Assembly: GCA_902492935.1 (NCBI GenBank)
Contig: CABUNJ010000030.1
Location: forward strand, 1 to 30,370
Reading direction: 5' to 3'
From: an uncultured Collinsella sp.
GTDB taxonomy: Bacteria; Actinomycetota; Coriobacteriia; Coriobacteriales; Coriobacteriaceae
DNA: 30,370 nucleotides
Shown here in pieces: positions 13,986 to 21,988 of this stretch (its first letter is position 1; each line of letters starts with the position of its first letter). The notes below the pieces were generated by a model. The model was not told the origin of the DNA and made no database searches. It saw only the letters and a list, made by a program, of their open reading frames with translations. Made by a program: the position numbers and the translations under genes.

Positions 13986-15361
13986 TAGCGCGGCTCGCCC
14001 ACAACGGAGCCAGACAAATACCAGGTCTTGGCAACGTCAACGTCAACATCAACGATCTTGCCAACAAGCTGGTCGATGCTGTAACCCTCTGGGATAGGCG
14101 CATGCACGGTCTGATTCTTGGGACTCTTGCCCAGTAGCACCGCGTCATTCTTTTTGCTCGTTCCCTCAATGAGCGCCGGCACCACAGTATGAAGCTCACC
14201 CTGGTTATACTCGTGTGCCGTGGTCTCGATAACCTTAACCAGGCGGTTGAAACGCTCGAGAATAACCTCATGCGGCGTAGGATCGTCAATCTCTGCGGCC
14301 GGGGTACCGGCGCGCTTGGAATAGATGAAGGTATAGGCCTGAGCATAGCGGACCGTCTCGGCAAGTGAGAGCGTCTGCTCAAAGTCTTCTTCAGTCTCGC
14401 CCGGGAAGCCAACGATAATGTCGGTCGAGAGCGCGATGTCAGGCATGCGGTTGCGAATGCGATCGACCAGGCCCAGATAGTCCTCGCGTGTATAACGGCG
14501 ATTCATCTCTTTGAGGATCCGTGTCGAACCTGACTGGACGGCCAGGTGCAGCTGCGGCATAACGGCAGGCGTCTCGGCCATGGCGTCGATGGTCTCGGGC
14601 AGCAGATCCTTAGGATGAGAAGAGGTAAAGAAGATGCGCTCGACGCCCGTATCGCCCACCGCGCGCAGCAAATCGGCAAAACGTGGCTTGCCAAACAGAT
14701 CGCGACCATATGAGTTAACGTTTTGGCCCAGCAGCGTAATCTCACGCACGCCCTGGCGCACCAAACCGGTCACCTCGTCGACAATCTCCTCGAAGGGGCG
14801 GCTCTTTTCGCGACCGCGCACGTACGGCACGATGCAATAGGTACAGAAATTATTGCAGCCCGTCATGATGGGCACCCAGGCGTGATACTGGGTCTCGCGA
14901 TGCCACGGCATGCTCATGGCATCCGTATCCTCATGCTCATTGATGCGGATATGACGCTTGCCATCAAGGAACGCCTCGGCAATGAGCTCGGCCACATGTG
15001 CGATGGAATGCGTACCAAAGATGACATTAACGTTATCGACGTTGGTGAGCAGGCCCTCTCCATCACGCTGCGCGATGCAGCCGCCCACGGCAACCACACG
15101 CTTGCCCGAAGGCGAAGGCGGCAGGCTTTTGCAGGAATTGCACTGACCGTACAGGCGAGTATCGGCGGCCTCACGCACACAGCATGTCATGAAGACAACG
15201 ATATCGGCATGCTCGGGATCGAGCGCCATGAGGCAGCCATACGAATCAAGCAGACCGCTCACACGCTCGGAGTCGTGCTGATTCATCTGACAGCCAAAGG
15301 TGCGGATAAAGTAGGTTTTACCGGCAAGAATATCGCGTACGGAACGCTGGTCCATGTGCAT
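13985..15361 (-). CDS. miaB: tRNA-i6A37 methylthiotransferase MiaB
   Basis: Radical SAM enzyme converting i6A37 to ms2i6A37 in tRNA. The 458 residues have the N-terminal UPF0004 domain with FGCQMNQHDSE and cysteines for the second iron-sulfur cluster, the radical SAM motif CNNFCTYC within MTGCNNFCTYCIVPYVRGRE, and a C-terminal TRAM domain. A weak TAGGA lies upstream; an in-frame ATG at 15355 has more usual spacing and could be the true start. A related gene, rimO, lies at 21989-23338 and is distinguished by its LGCAKNEVDTD opening. Confidence 0.95.
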   Translation of the reverse strand: MHMDQRSVRDILAGKTYFIRTFGCQMNQHDSERVSGLLDSYGCLMALDPEHADIVVFMTCCVREAADTRLYGQCNSCKSLPPSPSGKRVVAVGGCIAQRDGEGLLTNVDNVNVIFGTHSIAHVAELIAEAFLDGKRHIRINEHEDTDAMSMPWHRETQYHAWVPIMTGCNNFCTYCIVPYVRGREKSRPFEEIVDEVTGLVRQGVREITLLGQNVNSYGRDLFGKPRFADLLRAVGDTGVERIFFTSSHPKDLLPETIDAMAETPAVMPQLHLAVQSGSTRILKEMNRRYTREDYLGLVDRIRNRMPDIALSTDIIVGFPGETEEDFEQTLSLAETVRYAQAYTFIYSKRAGTPAAEIDDPTPHEVILERFNRLVKVIETTAHEYNQGELHTVVPALIEGTSKKNDAVLLGKSPKNQTVHAPIPEGYSIDQLVGKIVDVDVDVAKTWYLSGSVVGEPR

Positions 15362-15400
15362 AAGTCCTAACGATGGGGAGCGAAACGAGGCAAGCAGAAG

Positions 15401-15718
15401 CTATGCCACAGGCTTAACATCATCCATGACGACGTTATCCATAGCAGCTCGATTGATCTGGTGAACGTAGATAGAAAGGCGGATGGCCGTGCGCGACTCC
15501 CCGTTAATGAGGATGTCGGAGAACACAGGCGCGCAGGAAATATCAAAACCGGTTGGAATCAAAAAACCGCGCGCGATAGCAACGGCCTTAATGGCCTGGT
15601 TGACAGCACCGGCACCGACACACTGGATGTTGACGGGTACACCATCCTTGACCATGCCGGCGATGGCGCCGGCAACGGACGCGGGCGATGATTTGCTTGA
15701 TACCTTCAGGCAATCCAT
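15401..15718 (-). CDS. spoVS: Stage V sporulation protein S (SpoVS, Alba-like)
   Basis: A small nucleic-acid-binding protein with an Alba-like fold. The 105 residues begin MDCLKVSSKSSPASVAGAIA and contain VNIQCVGAGAVNQAIKA and then IARGFL, all diagnostic. It is longer than the usual ~86 residues because of an added tail (NRAAMDNVVMDDVKPVA). The ATG at 15718 has AGGAG seven bases upstream; the open frame continues upstream without a comparable signal. In sporulating bacteria SpoVS affects spore coat and septation; Coriobacteriia are not known to sporulate, so a general RNA or DNA role is more likely. It lies between the GHKL ATPase gene and miaB. Confidence 0.93.
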   Translation of the reverse strand: MDCLKVSSKSSPASVAGAIAGMVKDGVPVNIQCVGAGAVNQAIKAVAIARGFLIPTGFDISCAPVFSDILINGESRTAIRLSIYVHQINRAAMDNVVMDDVKPVA

Positions 15719-15792
15719 GAAGAAACTCCTGCGTTTAAAAGTACGTTTTAACTGCAATAACTTTATCGTACCGAGTGGACTCGGTAAAGGCA

Positions 15793-16878
15793 CTATTCCT
15801 CTTTGGCAAGATCGAAGGTCACGGTGATTCGATCACGCGAAACACGGATCTTTGGGTCGCCGCAAAGATTGAGATAGTACCGGGCGGCAAGGTCATTAAA
15901 GTCGCGCTCCACAGCACGCGAAAACTGTGCCATGTCATCCTTGGCAATACGCAGCCCACGACGATCCTTCGCGAGATCGACAGGAGCCGGCGCATGCGAG
16001 GATGAGTCACGCTCGCGCAGCAGACGCGCAGTCACACCGCGAACGGGCTTAATCTGCCCTGCCAAAATGCGATGGGCCGTGCGCTCGGACATCTCAAGAC
16101 CCAAACCCGAACAAATACGAATAAAGTCCTCGGCATCAGAGGCAAGGCCTAAACGATCGACAACCGGAAGCTCGCTCTCATCATCAATAAACAGGAGACG
16201 AGACGTATCGAGCCGACTTGACGCCTGAGCATAAAGGGTCGCGGCAATCTCAGACGGAGAACCAAGATAGACATCGCAACCACGCAACTCCTCGAGCGCA
16301 AACTCACAGGCAGCGCGAATAATATTATGCGGACCGCGAGCACAGACATAACGTCCGTCCTCATCCTTGACGGCCTGGGGCCAGCTGGACTGATCGGCAC
16401 GCTCGCTGAGGCGGTCGGCCGCAACGCTCACCTTAAAGGCTGAGCCAAGATCGACACCAGACGTGACCACGCGGGCCTCGTCGGTGTTCTGCTTGATCGA
16501 AAACAATGCCATGCCACGACCGTGAACGCCCCAACGGTCCATCTTCATGCTCTCGAGCTTTGAGGTAACGCGAGCATCGAAGATTCGCTCTTGCATATCC
16601 TGCGGAACACCCGAGCCGTTATCCAGAAAGACAAGCGTGCGGACGCCATCTTCCTTGGTCGTGGCGAGATAGACCTTGTCGGCGCCGGCATCGCGAGCAT
16701 TACGGAGCATTTCGATGACGATATCCTCGACATGCTGAATGTCGTGCTTTGCCTGGCGCCGCTCGGCCTCCGAAACGCGGAGGCGGACATACCCCTCGCC
16801 AAGGTTCTCCTCGACGCGAAGGTTGCCCTCCCCCGACATCGACGCGATAAATGAGATGAGCTCGTTCGCGTCGCTCAT
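15793..16878 (-). CDS. GHKL (HATPase) protein of unknown function
   Basis: A 361-residue protein with a Bergerat-type ATP-binding domain: N-box EDIVIEMLRNARDAGA, G1 DNGSGVP, and G2 GVHGRGMAL (roughly residues 50-130). The rest (about 170-361) does not resemble a histidine kinase, MutL or Hsp90 that I can recognise; it has a possible helix-turn-helix-like patch (MSERTAHRILAGQ) and a basic C-terminal third. It starts one base after the rny stop codon and precedes spoVS, so it is in the middle of an RNA-metabolism operon. In Bacillus subtilis that position is taken by ymdB, a phosphodiesterase. ATP binding is well supported; the function is not known. Confidence 0.75.
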   Translation of the reverse strand: MSDANELISFIASMSGEGNLRVEENLGEGYVRLRVSEAERRQAKHDIQHVEDIVIEMLRNARDAGADKVYLATTKEDGVRTLVFLDNGSGVPQDMQERIFDARVTSKLESMKMDRWGVHGRGMALFSIKQNTDEARVVTSGVDLGSAFKVSVAADRLSERADQSSWPQAVKDEDGRYVCARGPHNIIRAACEFALEELRGCDVYLGSPSEIAATLYAQASSRLDTSRLLFIDDESELPVVDRLGLASDAEDFIRICSGLGLEMSERTAHRILAGQIKPVRGVTARLLRERDSSSHAPAPVDLAKDRRGLRIAKDDMAQFSRAVERDFNDLAARYYLNLCGDPKIRVSRDRITVTFDLAKEE

Positions 16879-16879
16879 A

Positions 16880-18430
16880 TTATTTAGCGATATCGACAGC
16901 GCGGCTCTCGCGAATCACGACGACGCGCACCTGACCGGGATACTCCATCTCTTCCTCGATCTGATGGGCGATATCGTGAGCCAGAACCGTGGACTGGGCA
17001 TCGGAGATCTTGTCCGGCTGAACCATGACATGGACCTCGCGACCAGCCTGCATGGCATAGGTACGCTCGACGCCGTCATGGGAGTTGGCGATCTCCTCGA
17101 GCTTCTCAAGGCGCTTGATGTAGTTCTCGGCAGACTCGCGACGGGCACCGGGGCGAGAGGCTGAGACAGCATCGGCGGCCTGCACCAGGACATCGAGCAC
17201 CGTGTTGGGGTCGACATCGGCATGGTGAGCCTCGATAGCGTGGACGATAACGGGCTTCTCGCCATAACGACGGGCGAGCTCGGCGCCGATGACGGCATGC
17301 GGGCCCTCGACGTCGTGGTCAATTGCCTTGCCCAGGTCGTGAAGCAGACCGGCGCGCTTGGCGGTCACAACGTCCAGGCCAAGCTCGGAAGCCATCACGC
17401 CGCAGAGATCAGAGACCTCGAGGGAGTGCTGAAGCACGTTCTGACCAAACGAGGTACGGTAGCGCAAGGCACCAAGGGTCTTGACGATCTCGGGGTGCAG
17501 GTCGTGGATGCCAGTATCGAAGGCAGCCTGCTCGCCAGCCTCGCGCACGCGCTGCTGAACCAGGTCGGCAGCCTTGTGATACATCTCCTCGATGCGGGCA
17601 GGGTGAATGCGGCCGTCGGCGATGAGGTTCTCGAGGGCGACACGGGCGGTCTCACGACGGACCGGGTCGAAGCTCGAAAGAACGACGGTCTCGGGCGTGT
17701 CGTCGATCACGAGGTTGACGCCGGAAACCTGCTCGAAGGTGCGGATGTTGCGACCCTCGCGACCGATAATACGGCCCTTGAGGTCATCAGAGGGAATGTG
17801 CACGGAGGTAACGGTGACCTCGGCAGTGTGGTCGGCAGCGCAGCGCTGAATCGCCAGGGACAGAATCTCCTGGGCGGTCTTGTGGCACTCGGCGCGAACC
17901 TGCTGCTCGGACTCGCGAATGATCGTGGCGGCCTCGTGGGTGACCTCGCCGCGAACCTTATCGAGGAGCTCCTTGTGGGCATCCTCGCGGGTAAGGTCGG
18001 CGATACGCTCGAGCTCGGAGGTCTGCTTTGCGCAGAGCTCCTCGAGCTCACGGGAGCGCTTCTCGACCTGACCGGCCTGACTGGACAGCTGATGCTCGCG
18101 CTTGTCGAGAGCGTCGTTGCGGCGATCAAGGGATTCCTCGCGCTGCATCACGCGGTTCTCGAGCGTACGAATCTCGCTCTTACGCTGCTTGTCCTCGGCC
18201 TCGGCGGCCTGCTTGTTCTTGATGATCTCCTCTTTAGCCTCGAGCAGAGCCTCTTTTTTGAGGGTCTCGGCCTGACGCTTTGCATCGCCGATCAGGGACT
18301 CAGCCTGTGCGTGTGCCGACTGGATCTTTTCGTCGGCCTCATGAAGACTACCCTGCTTGGCGGTGCGCATGTAGGCAATGGCGGCGATGGCACCTAAAAC
18401 GATGCCAACGAGCGCTGCGATGATAGGCAT
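16880..18430 (-). CDS. rny: Ribonuclease Y
   Basis: Membrane-anchored endoribonuclease that initiates mRNA decay. The 516 residues run: one N-terminal membrane segment (residues 3-20), a long charged coiled coil to about residue 200, a KH domain with GRIIGREGRNIRTFE, an HD domain with HSLEVSDL and LLHDLGKAIDHD, and the conserved C-terminus ending REIHV-like (REVHVMVQPDKI) and YPGQVRVVVIRE. I chose ATG 18430 because AGGAG is five bases upstream; a GTG at 18436 is too close to it. The promoter is about 190 bases upstream, leaving a leader of about 160 bases with two stem-loops. Confidence 0.95.
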   Translation of the reverse strand: MPIIAALVGIVLGAIAAIAYMRTAKQGSLHEADEKIQSAHAQAESLIGDAKRQAETLKKEALLEAKEEIIKNKQAAEAEDKQRKSEIRTLENRVMQREESLDRRNDALDKREHQLSSQAGQVEKRSRELEELCAKQTSELERIADLTREDAHKELLDKVRGEVTHEAATIIRESEQQVRAECHKTAQEILSLAIQRCAADHTAEVTVTSVHIPSDDLKGRIIGREGRNIRTFEQVSGVNLVIDDTPETVVLSSFDPVRRETARVALENLIADGRIHPARIEEMYHKAADLVQQRVREAGEQAAFDTGIHDLHPEIVKTLGALRYRTSFGQNVLQHSLEVSDLCGVMASELGLDVVTAKRAGLLHDLGKAIDHDVEGPHAVIGAELARRYGEKPVIVHAIEAHHADVDPNTVLDVLVQAADAVSASRPGARRESAENYIKRLEKLEEIANSHDGVERTYAMQAGREVHVMVQPDKISDAQSTVLAHDIAHQIEEEMEYPGQVRVVVIRESRAVDIAK

Positions 18431-18596
18431 GCTCACTCCTTTTTATGGATTCGTTACACAACAAAGCGAACCGTCCTTACGAACGGCTCGCGACATTTGA
18501 GTAATATGGGCGCAGCTTATGCGGGTCGGATACAGATAAACATATAAACAAACTCATCACAGATGAGCACATATCACAAAGCAAATGACAGTGTTT
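18431..18596 (-). promoter_or_regulatory. rny: Structured 5' leader of the rny operon
   Basis: Between the promoter and the rny start the minus-strand leader can form ctcatc-tgt-gatgag at 18553-18567 (6 bp, three-base loop) and a 7-bp stem pairing 18483-18489 with 18468-18474 (one wobble). Neither has a T-run. No known riboswitch is recognised. Confidence 0.45.
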
Positions 18597-18625
18597 ATCG
18601 TACGTTGAACCACAACAACTGTCAA
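18597..18625 (-). promoter_or_regulatory. Vegetative promoter of the rny operon
   Basis: On the minus strand a perfect TTGACA (18620-18625) is followed after exactly 17 bases by TACGAT (18597-18602). It is the only good promoter seen upstream of rny and should drive rny, the GHKL ATPase, spoVS, miaB, miaA and hflX. Confidence 0.78.
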
Positions 18626-18687
18626 ATAAATGGCCCCAGTACGGCGGCTAAAACGCGGTGAACGGCAGGACCACAAAACGCATACGC

Positions 18688-19380
18688 CTAAACCGCACAT
18701 TCCTCGCATTCGGCATCGAGACGTGCCTTAACGGCATCGGCGGCGATGTGATACGAGAAGCCCTTGCCCATCAAAAACCGAACCAGTTTTTCGAATCCGC
18801 GCGTCTCTGGAACACGCCGCTTGGCGAGCAGGGCTGACGCACGCGCCAAATCGTCTTCGACGGCAAAATAATCCTCGGGATAACCGGGAATGTCATCGAG
18901 CACAACATGACGTCGCTTGAGCTCGGTCTCGATTTTGCGCTGTCCCCAACCGCGCCGCTTGCGTTCCTCGATAAAGTACGAGCAAAAGCGGTTCTCGTCT
19001 AAAAAGCGATACTCGGTGGCGCGCTCGACGGCGAAATCGATCGAGGGCTGGTGAAAGCCGTAGCGAGCCAGCTTGTCACGGACCTCACCCGTCGCATGGT
19101 CGCGGCGCGATAACATCTCAGTCACCATGGTAAGTGCACATTTACGCTCGACGAGCTGCACAGCCTCACGAAAGTTATCCCAATCACAGGGAAGATCGGG
19201 GCGGTTTTTGACATACAGGCGCGCAACCCGCACGGGAATCCAAATGGACCGCTCAAAACCGCCCTCAAGCTCACAATCGATATGTGCGCAAGGCTTTTTG
19301 GACGCATACCCGCTCGAGAACGAGGAGGCCGCCTTCTTATCGGGAAAGACGACCGTGGCCTCGGTCACCGTATACGACAT
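18688..19380 (-). CDS. recX: Regulatory protein RecX
   Basis: Small modulator that binds RecA filaments and limits recombinase activity. The 230 residues carry the three-helix repeats of RecX: LSRRDHATGEVRDKLARYGF, then RFCSYFIEERKRRGWGQRKI and ELKRRHVV, and a C-terminal FEKLVRFLMGKGFSY repeat. An N-terminal extension of about 85 residues is longer than in many homologues. It starts 11 bases after the recA stop, so it shares the recA message. No terminator is visible after it before the rny promoter. Confidence 0.92.
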   Translation of the reverse strand: MSYTVTEATVVFPDKKAASSFSSGYASKKPCAHIDCELEGGFERSIWIPVRVARLYVKNRPDLPCDWDNFREAVQLVERKCALTMVTEMLSRRDHATGEVRDKLARYGFHQPSIDFAVERATEYRFLDENRFCSYFIEERKRRGWGQRKIETELKRRHVVLDDIPGYPEDYFAVEDDLARASALLAKRRVPETRGFEKLVRFLMGKGFSYHIAADAVKARLDAECEECAV

Positions 19381-19391
19381 GAGCGTAACCG

Positions 19392-20540
19392 CTACTCGTC
19401 ATCATCATCGAGCATGGCGGAACCATCGATGGCGTAAAGCTCGTCAAACTCCTCAGGCGCTGGCTGATCGGTCAGCTCTACCTCGGACGGAGCATCGTCA
19501 TCAAACTCAAGCCCGCAGGCAAGACGGACCTTATGCTCAATCTCGTCGGCGCAATCGGGGTGTTCGCGCAGGAACGCCTTGGCGGCCTCGCGACCGTTGC
19601 CGAGCTTGTCCTCGCCATAGGCAAACCAGGAGCCCATCTTCTTGCAGATGCCGCACTCGACAGCCATGTCCAGAATCGAGCCCTCCTTAGAGATGCCCGT
19701 ACCGTACATGATGTCGAACTCAGCAGAACGGAACGGAGCTGCCACCTTGTTCTTAACGACCTTGGCGCGCACGCGGTTACCGATAACCTCGTCCTTAAGC
19801 TTAATGCTGTCGATGCGGCGAATGTCGATACGCACCGAAGAGAAGAACTTAAGGGCGCGGCCGCCCGTCGTAGTCTCGGGGTTGCCGAACATGACGCCGA
19901 TCTTCTCACGCAGCTGGTTAATGAAGATGCACGTCGTGTTGGACTTGGACAGCGAGCCGGCGAGCTTGCGGAGCGCCTGGCTCATCAGGCGAGCCTGAAG
20001 ACCGACCGTAGTATCGCCGATTTCTCCCTCGATCTCGGCACGCGGGGTCAGAGCGGCGACGGAGTCGACGACAATGGCATCGATGGCGCCGGAACGCACG
20101 AGCATGTCAACAATCTCGAGCGCCTGCTCGCCCGTATCGGGCTGAGAAATGAGCACCTCGTCGATATCCACGCCGATGCGCGCGGCATACGTGGGATCGA
20201 GCGCATGCTCGGCATCGATAAATGCCACAACACCACCCATTGCCTGGGCCTCGGCCAGGATCTCGAGCGAAAGCGTCGTCTTACCGGAGGACTCGGGACC
20301 GTAAATCTCGACGATACGGCCGCGCGGCACGCCGCCGATACCCAGCGCGGCATCGAGGGCCAGAGCGCCCGTGGGAATGGCCTCGACCTCGAGCTCGGGA
20401 CCACCGTCGCCGTACCTCATGATGGAACCCTGGCCGAATTTCTTCTCGATCTCGGCCTTGGTGGTGGCGATCATCTCATCGCGCTCTTTACCCGTCGTGC
20501 GAGCATGAACGGTACGTACGGGACCTGAATTCTTGGCCAT
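19392..20540 (-). CDS. recA: Recombinase RecA
   Basis: ATP-dependent strand-exchange protein and co-protease for LexA cleavage. The 382 residues include the Walker A motif GPESSGKTT (residues 81-89), VVDSVAALTPRAEIEG (Walker B and loop 1), FINQLREKIGVMFG and GGRALKFFSSVR, with an acidic C-terminal tail ending DDDDE. I chose the ATG at 20540, which has GAGGAGG six bases upstream; the frame extends to 20561 without a better signal. A LexA box lies inside its promoter. Confidence 0.97.
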   Translation of the reverse strand: MAKNSGPVRTVHARTTGKERDEMIATTKAEIEKKFGQGSIMRYGDGGPELEVEAIPTGALALDAALGIGGVPRGRIVEIYGPESSGKTTLSLEILAEAQAMGGVVAFIDAEHALDPTYAARIGVDIDEVLISQPDTGEQALEIVDMLVRSGAIDAIVVDSVAALTPRAEIEGEIGDTTVGLQARLMSQALRKLAGSLSKSNTTCIFINQLREKIGVMFGNPETTTGGRALKFFSSVRIDIRRIDSIKLKDEVIGNRVRAKVVKNKVAAPFRSAEFDIMYGTGISKEGSILDMAVECGICKKMGSWFAYGEDKLGNGREAAKAFLREHPDCADEIEHKVRLACGLEFDDDAPSEVELTDQPAPEEFDELYAIDGSAMLDDDDE

Positions 20541-20570
20541 GAATAGCCCTCCTCTTAACAACCTGAATCG

Positions 20571-20599
20571 ATAATAAACGAACGGCTGTTCGTGGTCAA
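20571..20599 (-). promoter_or_regulatory. recA: recA promoter with embedded LexA box
   Basis: On the minus strand TTGACC (20594-20599) and TATTAT (20571-20576) are 17 bases apart. The spacer contains cgaacagccgttcg (20579-20592), a perfect CGAAC-N4-GTTCG SOS box, so LexA would sit directly on the promoter. Confidence 0.88.
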
Positions 20600-20628
20600 C
20601 CGTTCAGGCCAATCATATACAGGCAGTC

Positions 20629-20672
20629 TTTCCAAAACCCAACCAAACGCCGACCAAACACTGACCAAATGC
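20629..20672 (-). repeat. Four tandem 11-bp repeats upstream of recA
   Basis: Units at 20629-20639, 20640-20650, 20651-20661 and 20662-20672 share the core CCAAA; the last three fit (c/t)(a/g)accaaa(c/t)(a/g)c. They end 30 bp upstream of the recA -35. The 11-bp period is about one helical turn. Confidence 0.6.
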
Positions 20673-20766
20673 TTGACCACAAAGGGCCAAATAAGAGCAA
20701 GGAAGGCAAGAATACGTCTACAGCCAGCACAAACGCCAAATGAGCCTAAGGTCCCTATCTCCACAA

Positions 20767-20790
20767 TTAAGGGGCCCGGAGGCCCCTTAA
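20767..20790 (-). terminator. Hairpin after cinA
   Basis: ttaaggggcc (20767-20776) pairs perfectly with ggccccttaa (20781-20790) around the loop cgga. It follows the cinA stop codon by 7 bases. The T-run after it is weak (TTAATT), so termination is likely but not certain. Confidence 0.6.
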
Positions 20791-20797
20791 AACACGT

Positions 20798-21328
20798 CTA
20801 TTCCATAGAGTTGAGCACAAGGGCAATGCGTCCCAATGCCTCCGCGACCGCATGGGCACGAACACACGAACGGTCGCCCTCATAGTGGCAGCGCACAGAG
20901 TCCACGACCGGCACTCCCCCATCAGCCGCGCGATACGCCCAGCCAATATAGAAAGTGCCAGCCGGATCGTCCTCAGTGCCGCCGCCGGGACCGGCATAAC
21001 CCGTGGCGCTCACGGCAATATCGCTCTGGTACAGCTCCAGCGAACCCACCGCCATCTCGCGCGCGGTCTGATGCGACACCGCGGTATAGCGGTCGAGCGT
21101 CTCCTGCACAACACCCAGCACGCGATGTTTGATCTCATCGCAGTAGGTCACCGCACCGCCACGCAGCACCGCCGAGGCGCCAGGGATATCCGCAATCGTC
21201 GAGGCGATCATACCCGCCGTCAGCGACTCAGCCGTCGAAACCGTCATGCCCCGAGCGCTCGCGCGCTCGACGATATCGCGCGCCAGCTCCTCGTTATGTG
21301 CGGAAATCTGTTCAAAAGAGTCGGTCAT
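20798..21328 (-). CDS. pncC: CinA C-terminal domain protein, NMN amidohydrolase
   Basis: A 176-residue single-domain CinA/PncC protein expected to deamidate nicotinamide mononucleotide to nicotinate mononucleotide in NAD recycling. The family motifs are clear: VSTAESLTAGMIASTIADIPGAS, then GGAVTYCDEIKH, the AVSATGYAGPGGGT loop and AGTFYIG. It lacks the N-terminal MoCF-like half of full-length CinA. The start is uncertain: ATG at 21328 or GTG at 21334. It follows pgsA directly, as in many bacteria where cinA lies between pgsA and recA. Confidence 0.9.
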   Translation of the reverse strand: MTDSFEQISAHNEELARDIVERASARGMTVSTAESLTAGMIASTIADIPGASAVLRGGAVTYCDEIKHRVLGVVQETLDRYTAVSHQTAREMAVGSLELYQSDIAVSATGYAGPGGGTEDDPAGTFYIGWAYRAADGGVPVVDSVRCHYEGDRSCVRAHAVAEALGRIALVLNSME

Positions 21329-21340
21329 ACCCACCAGGAC

Positions 21341-21979
21341 CTAGACCGAAAAGACGATCTTGCGGCAGTTCCAGAAGTACTGGGCGCCCGAGATAACGGT
21401 CAAGACAACGGCGACGGCGTACAGGAAGCGCGACACCGAGTAGATGCCGAGCGTCAGCGCCACCGGGCCAAGGTGCAAGCCGGCCATAGCAAATACGCAC
21501 AGGTAACCGCAGATGGAGACCATCGTGGTTGCCGTCTTGTACTTGCCGAGCTTATCGGCCGCAACGACCACACCGGCCGCACTCGCGACCATGCGTAGGG
21601 CGCTCACCAGCAGCTCACGGAACAGGATGATGAACACGGACCACACGGTCACCGCGCCAAAATCCAAGAACAGCAGCAGGGCCGAGAACACCAGCAGCTT
21701 ATCGGCGATGGGATCCAAGAACTTACCGAAGTCGGTGATCTCGTTGCGCGAACGCGCCAGATAACCGTCGACCTTATCGGTGCACGACAGGATCACATAC
21801 AGAATGAAGGCAGCGGCGGCGAGCGGGCCGTCGAAGGTGCTCCAATCCGTACCGGCAACACTCGTGTGAGAAAGCGCCGACACGATCATGAACACCGGGA
21901 TAAAGACGATGCGAACGCACGTCACGATGTTGGCGGGCGTCCAGACACTCGTCAGTTCCTTATTGCTCTCGTTAGCCAC
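21341..21979 (-). CDS. pgsA: CDP-diacylglycerol-glycerol-3-phosphate 3-phosphatidyltransferase
   Basis: Membrane enzyme making phosphatidylglycerol phosphate from CDP-diacylglycerol and glycerol 3-phosphate. The 212 residues contain the full signature D68-x2-D71-G72-x2-A75-R76-x8-G85-x3-D89-x3-D93, the PgsA-type opening TPANIVTCVRI and several membrane segments. The start is a GTG at 21979, six bases after AGGAG. The rimO stop is nine bases upstream. Placement before cinA and recA matches the common pgsA locus, which favours this copy over the one at 432-1136 as the true PgsA. Confidence 0.92.
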   Translation of the reverse strand: MANESNKELTSVWTPANIVTCVRIVFIPVFMIVSALSHTSVAGTDWSTFDGPLAAAAFILYVILSCTDKVDGYLARSRNEITDFGKFLDPIADKLLVFSALLLFLDFGAVTVWSVFIILFRELLVSALRMVASAAGVVVAADKLGKYKTATTMVSICGYLCVFAMAGLHLGPVALTLGIYSVSRFLYAVAVVLTVISGAQYFWNCRKIVFSV

Positions 21980-21988
21980 GACGCTCTC

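Noticed and set aside
17222..18397. A 391-codon plus-strand frame rich in leucine and valine
   Set aside because: It mirrors the rny coiled coil and KH domain; the L/V richness is the complement of Glu, Lys and Ala codons.
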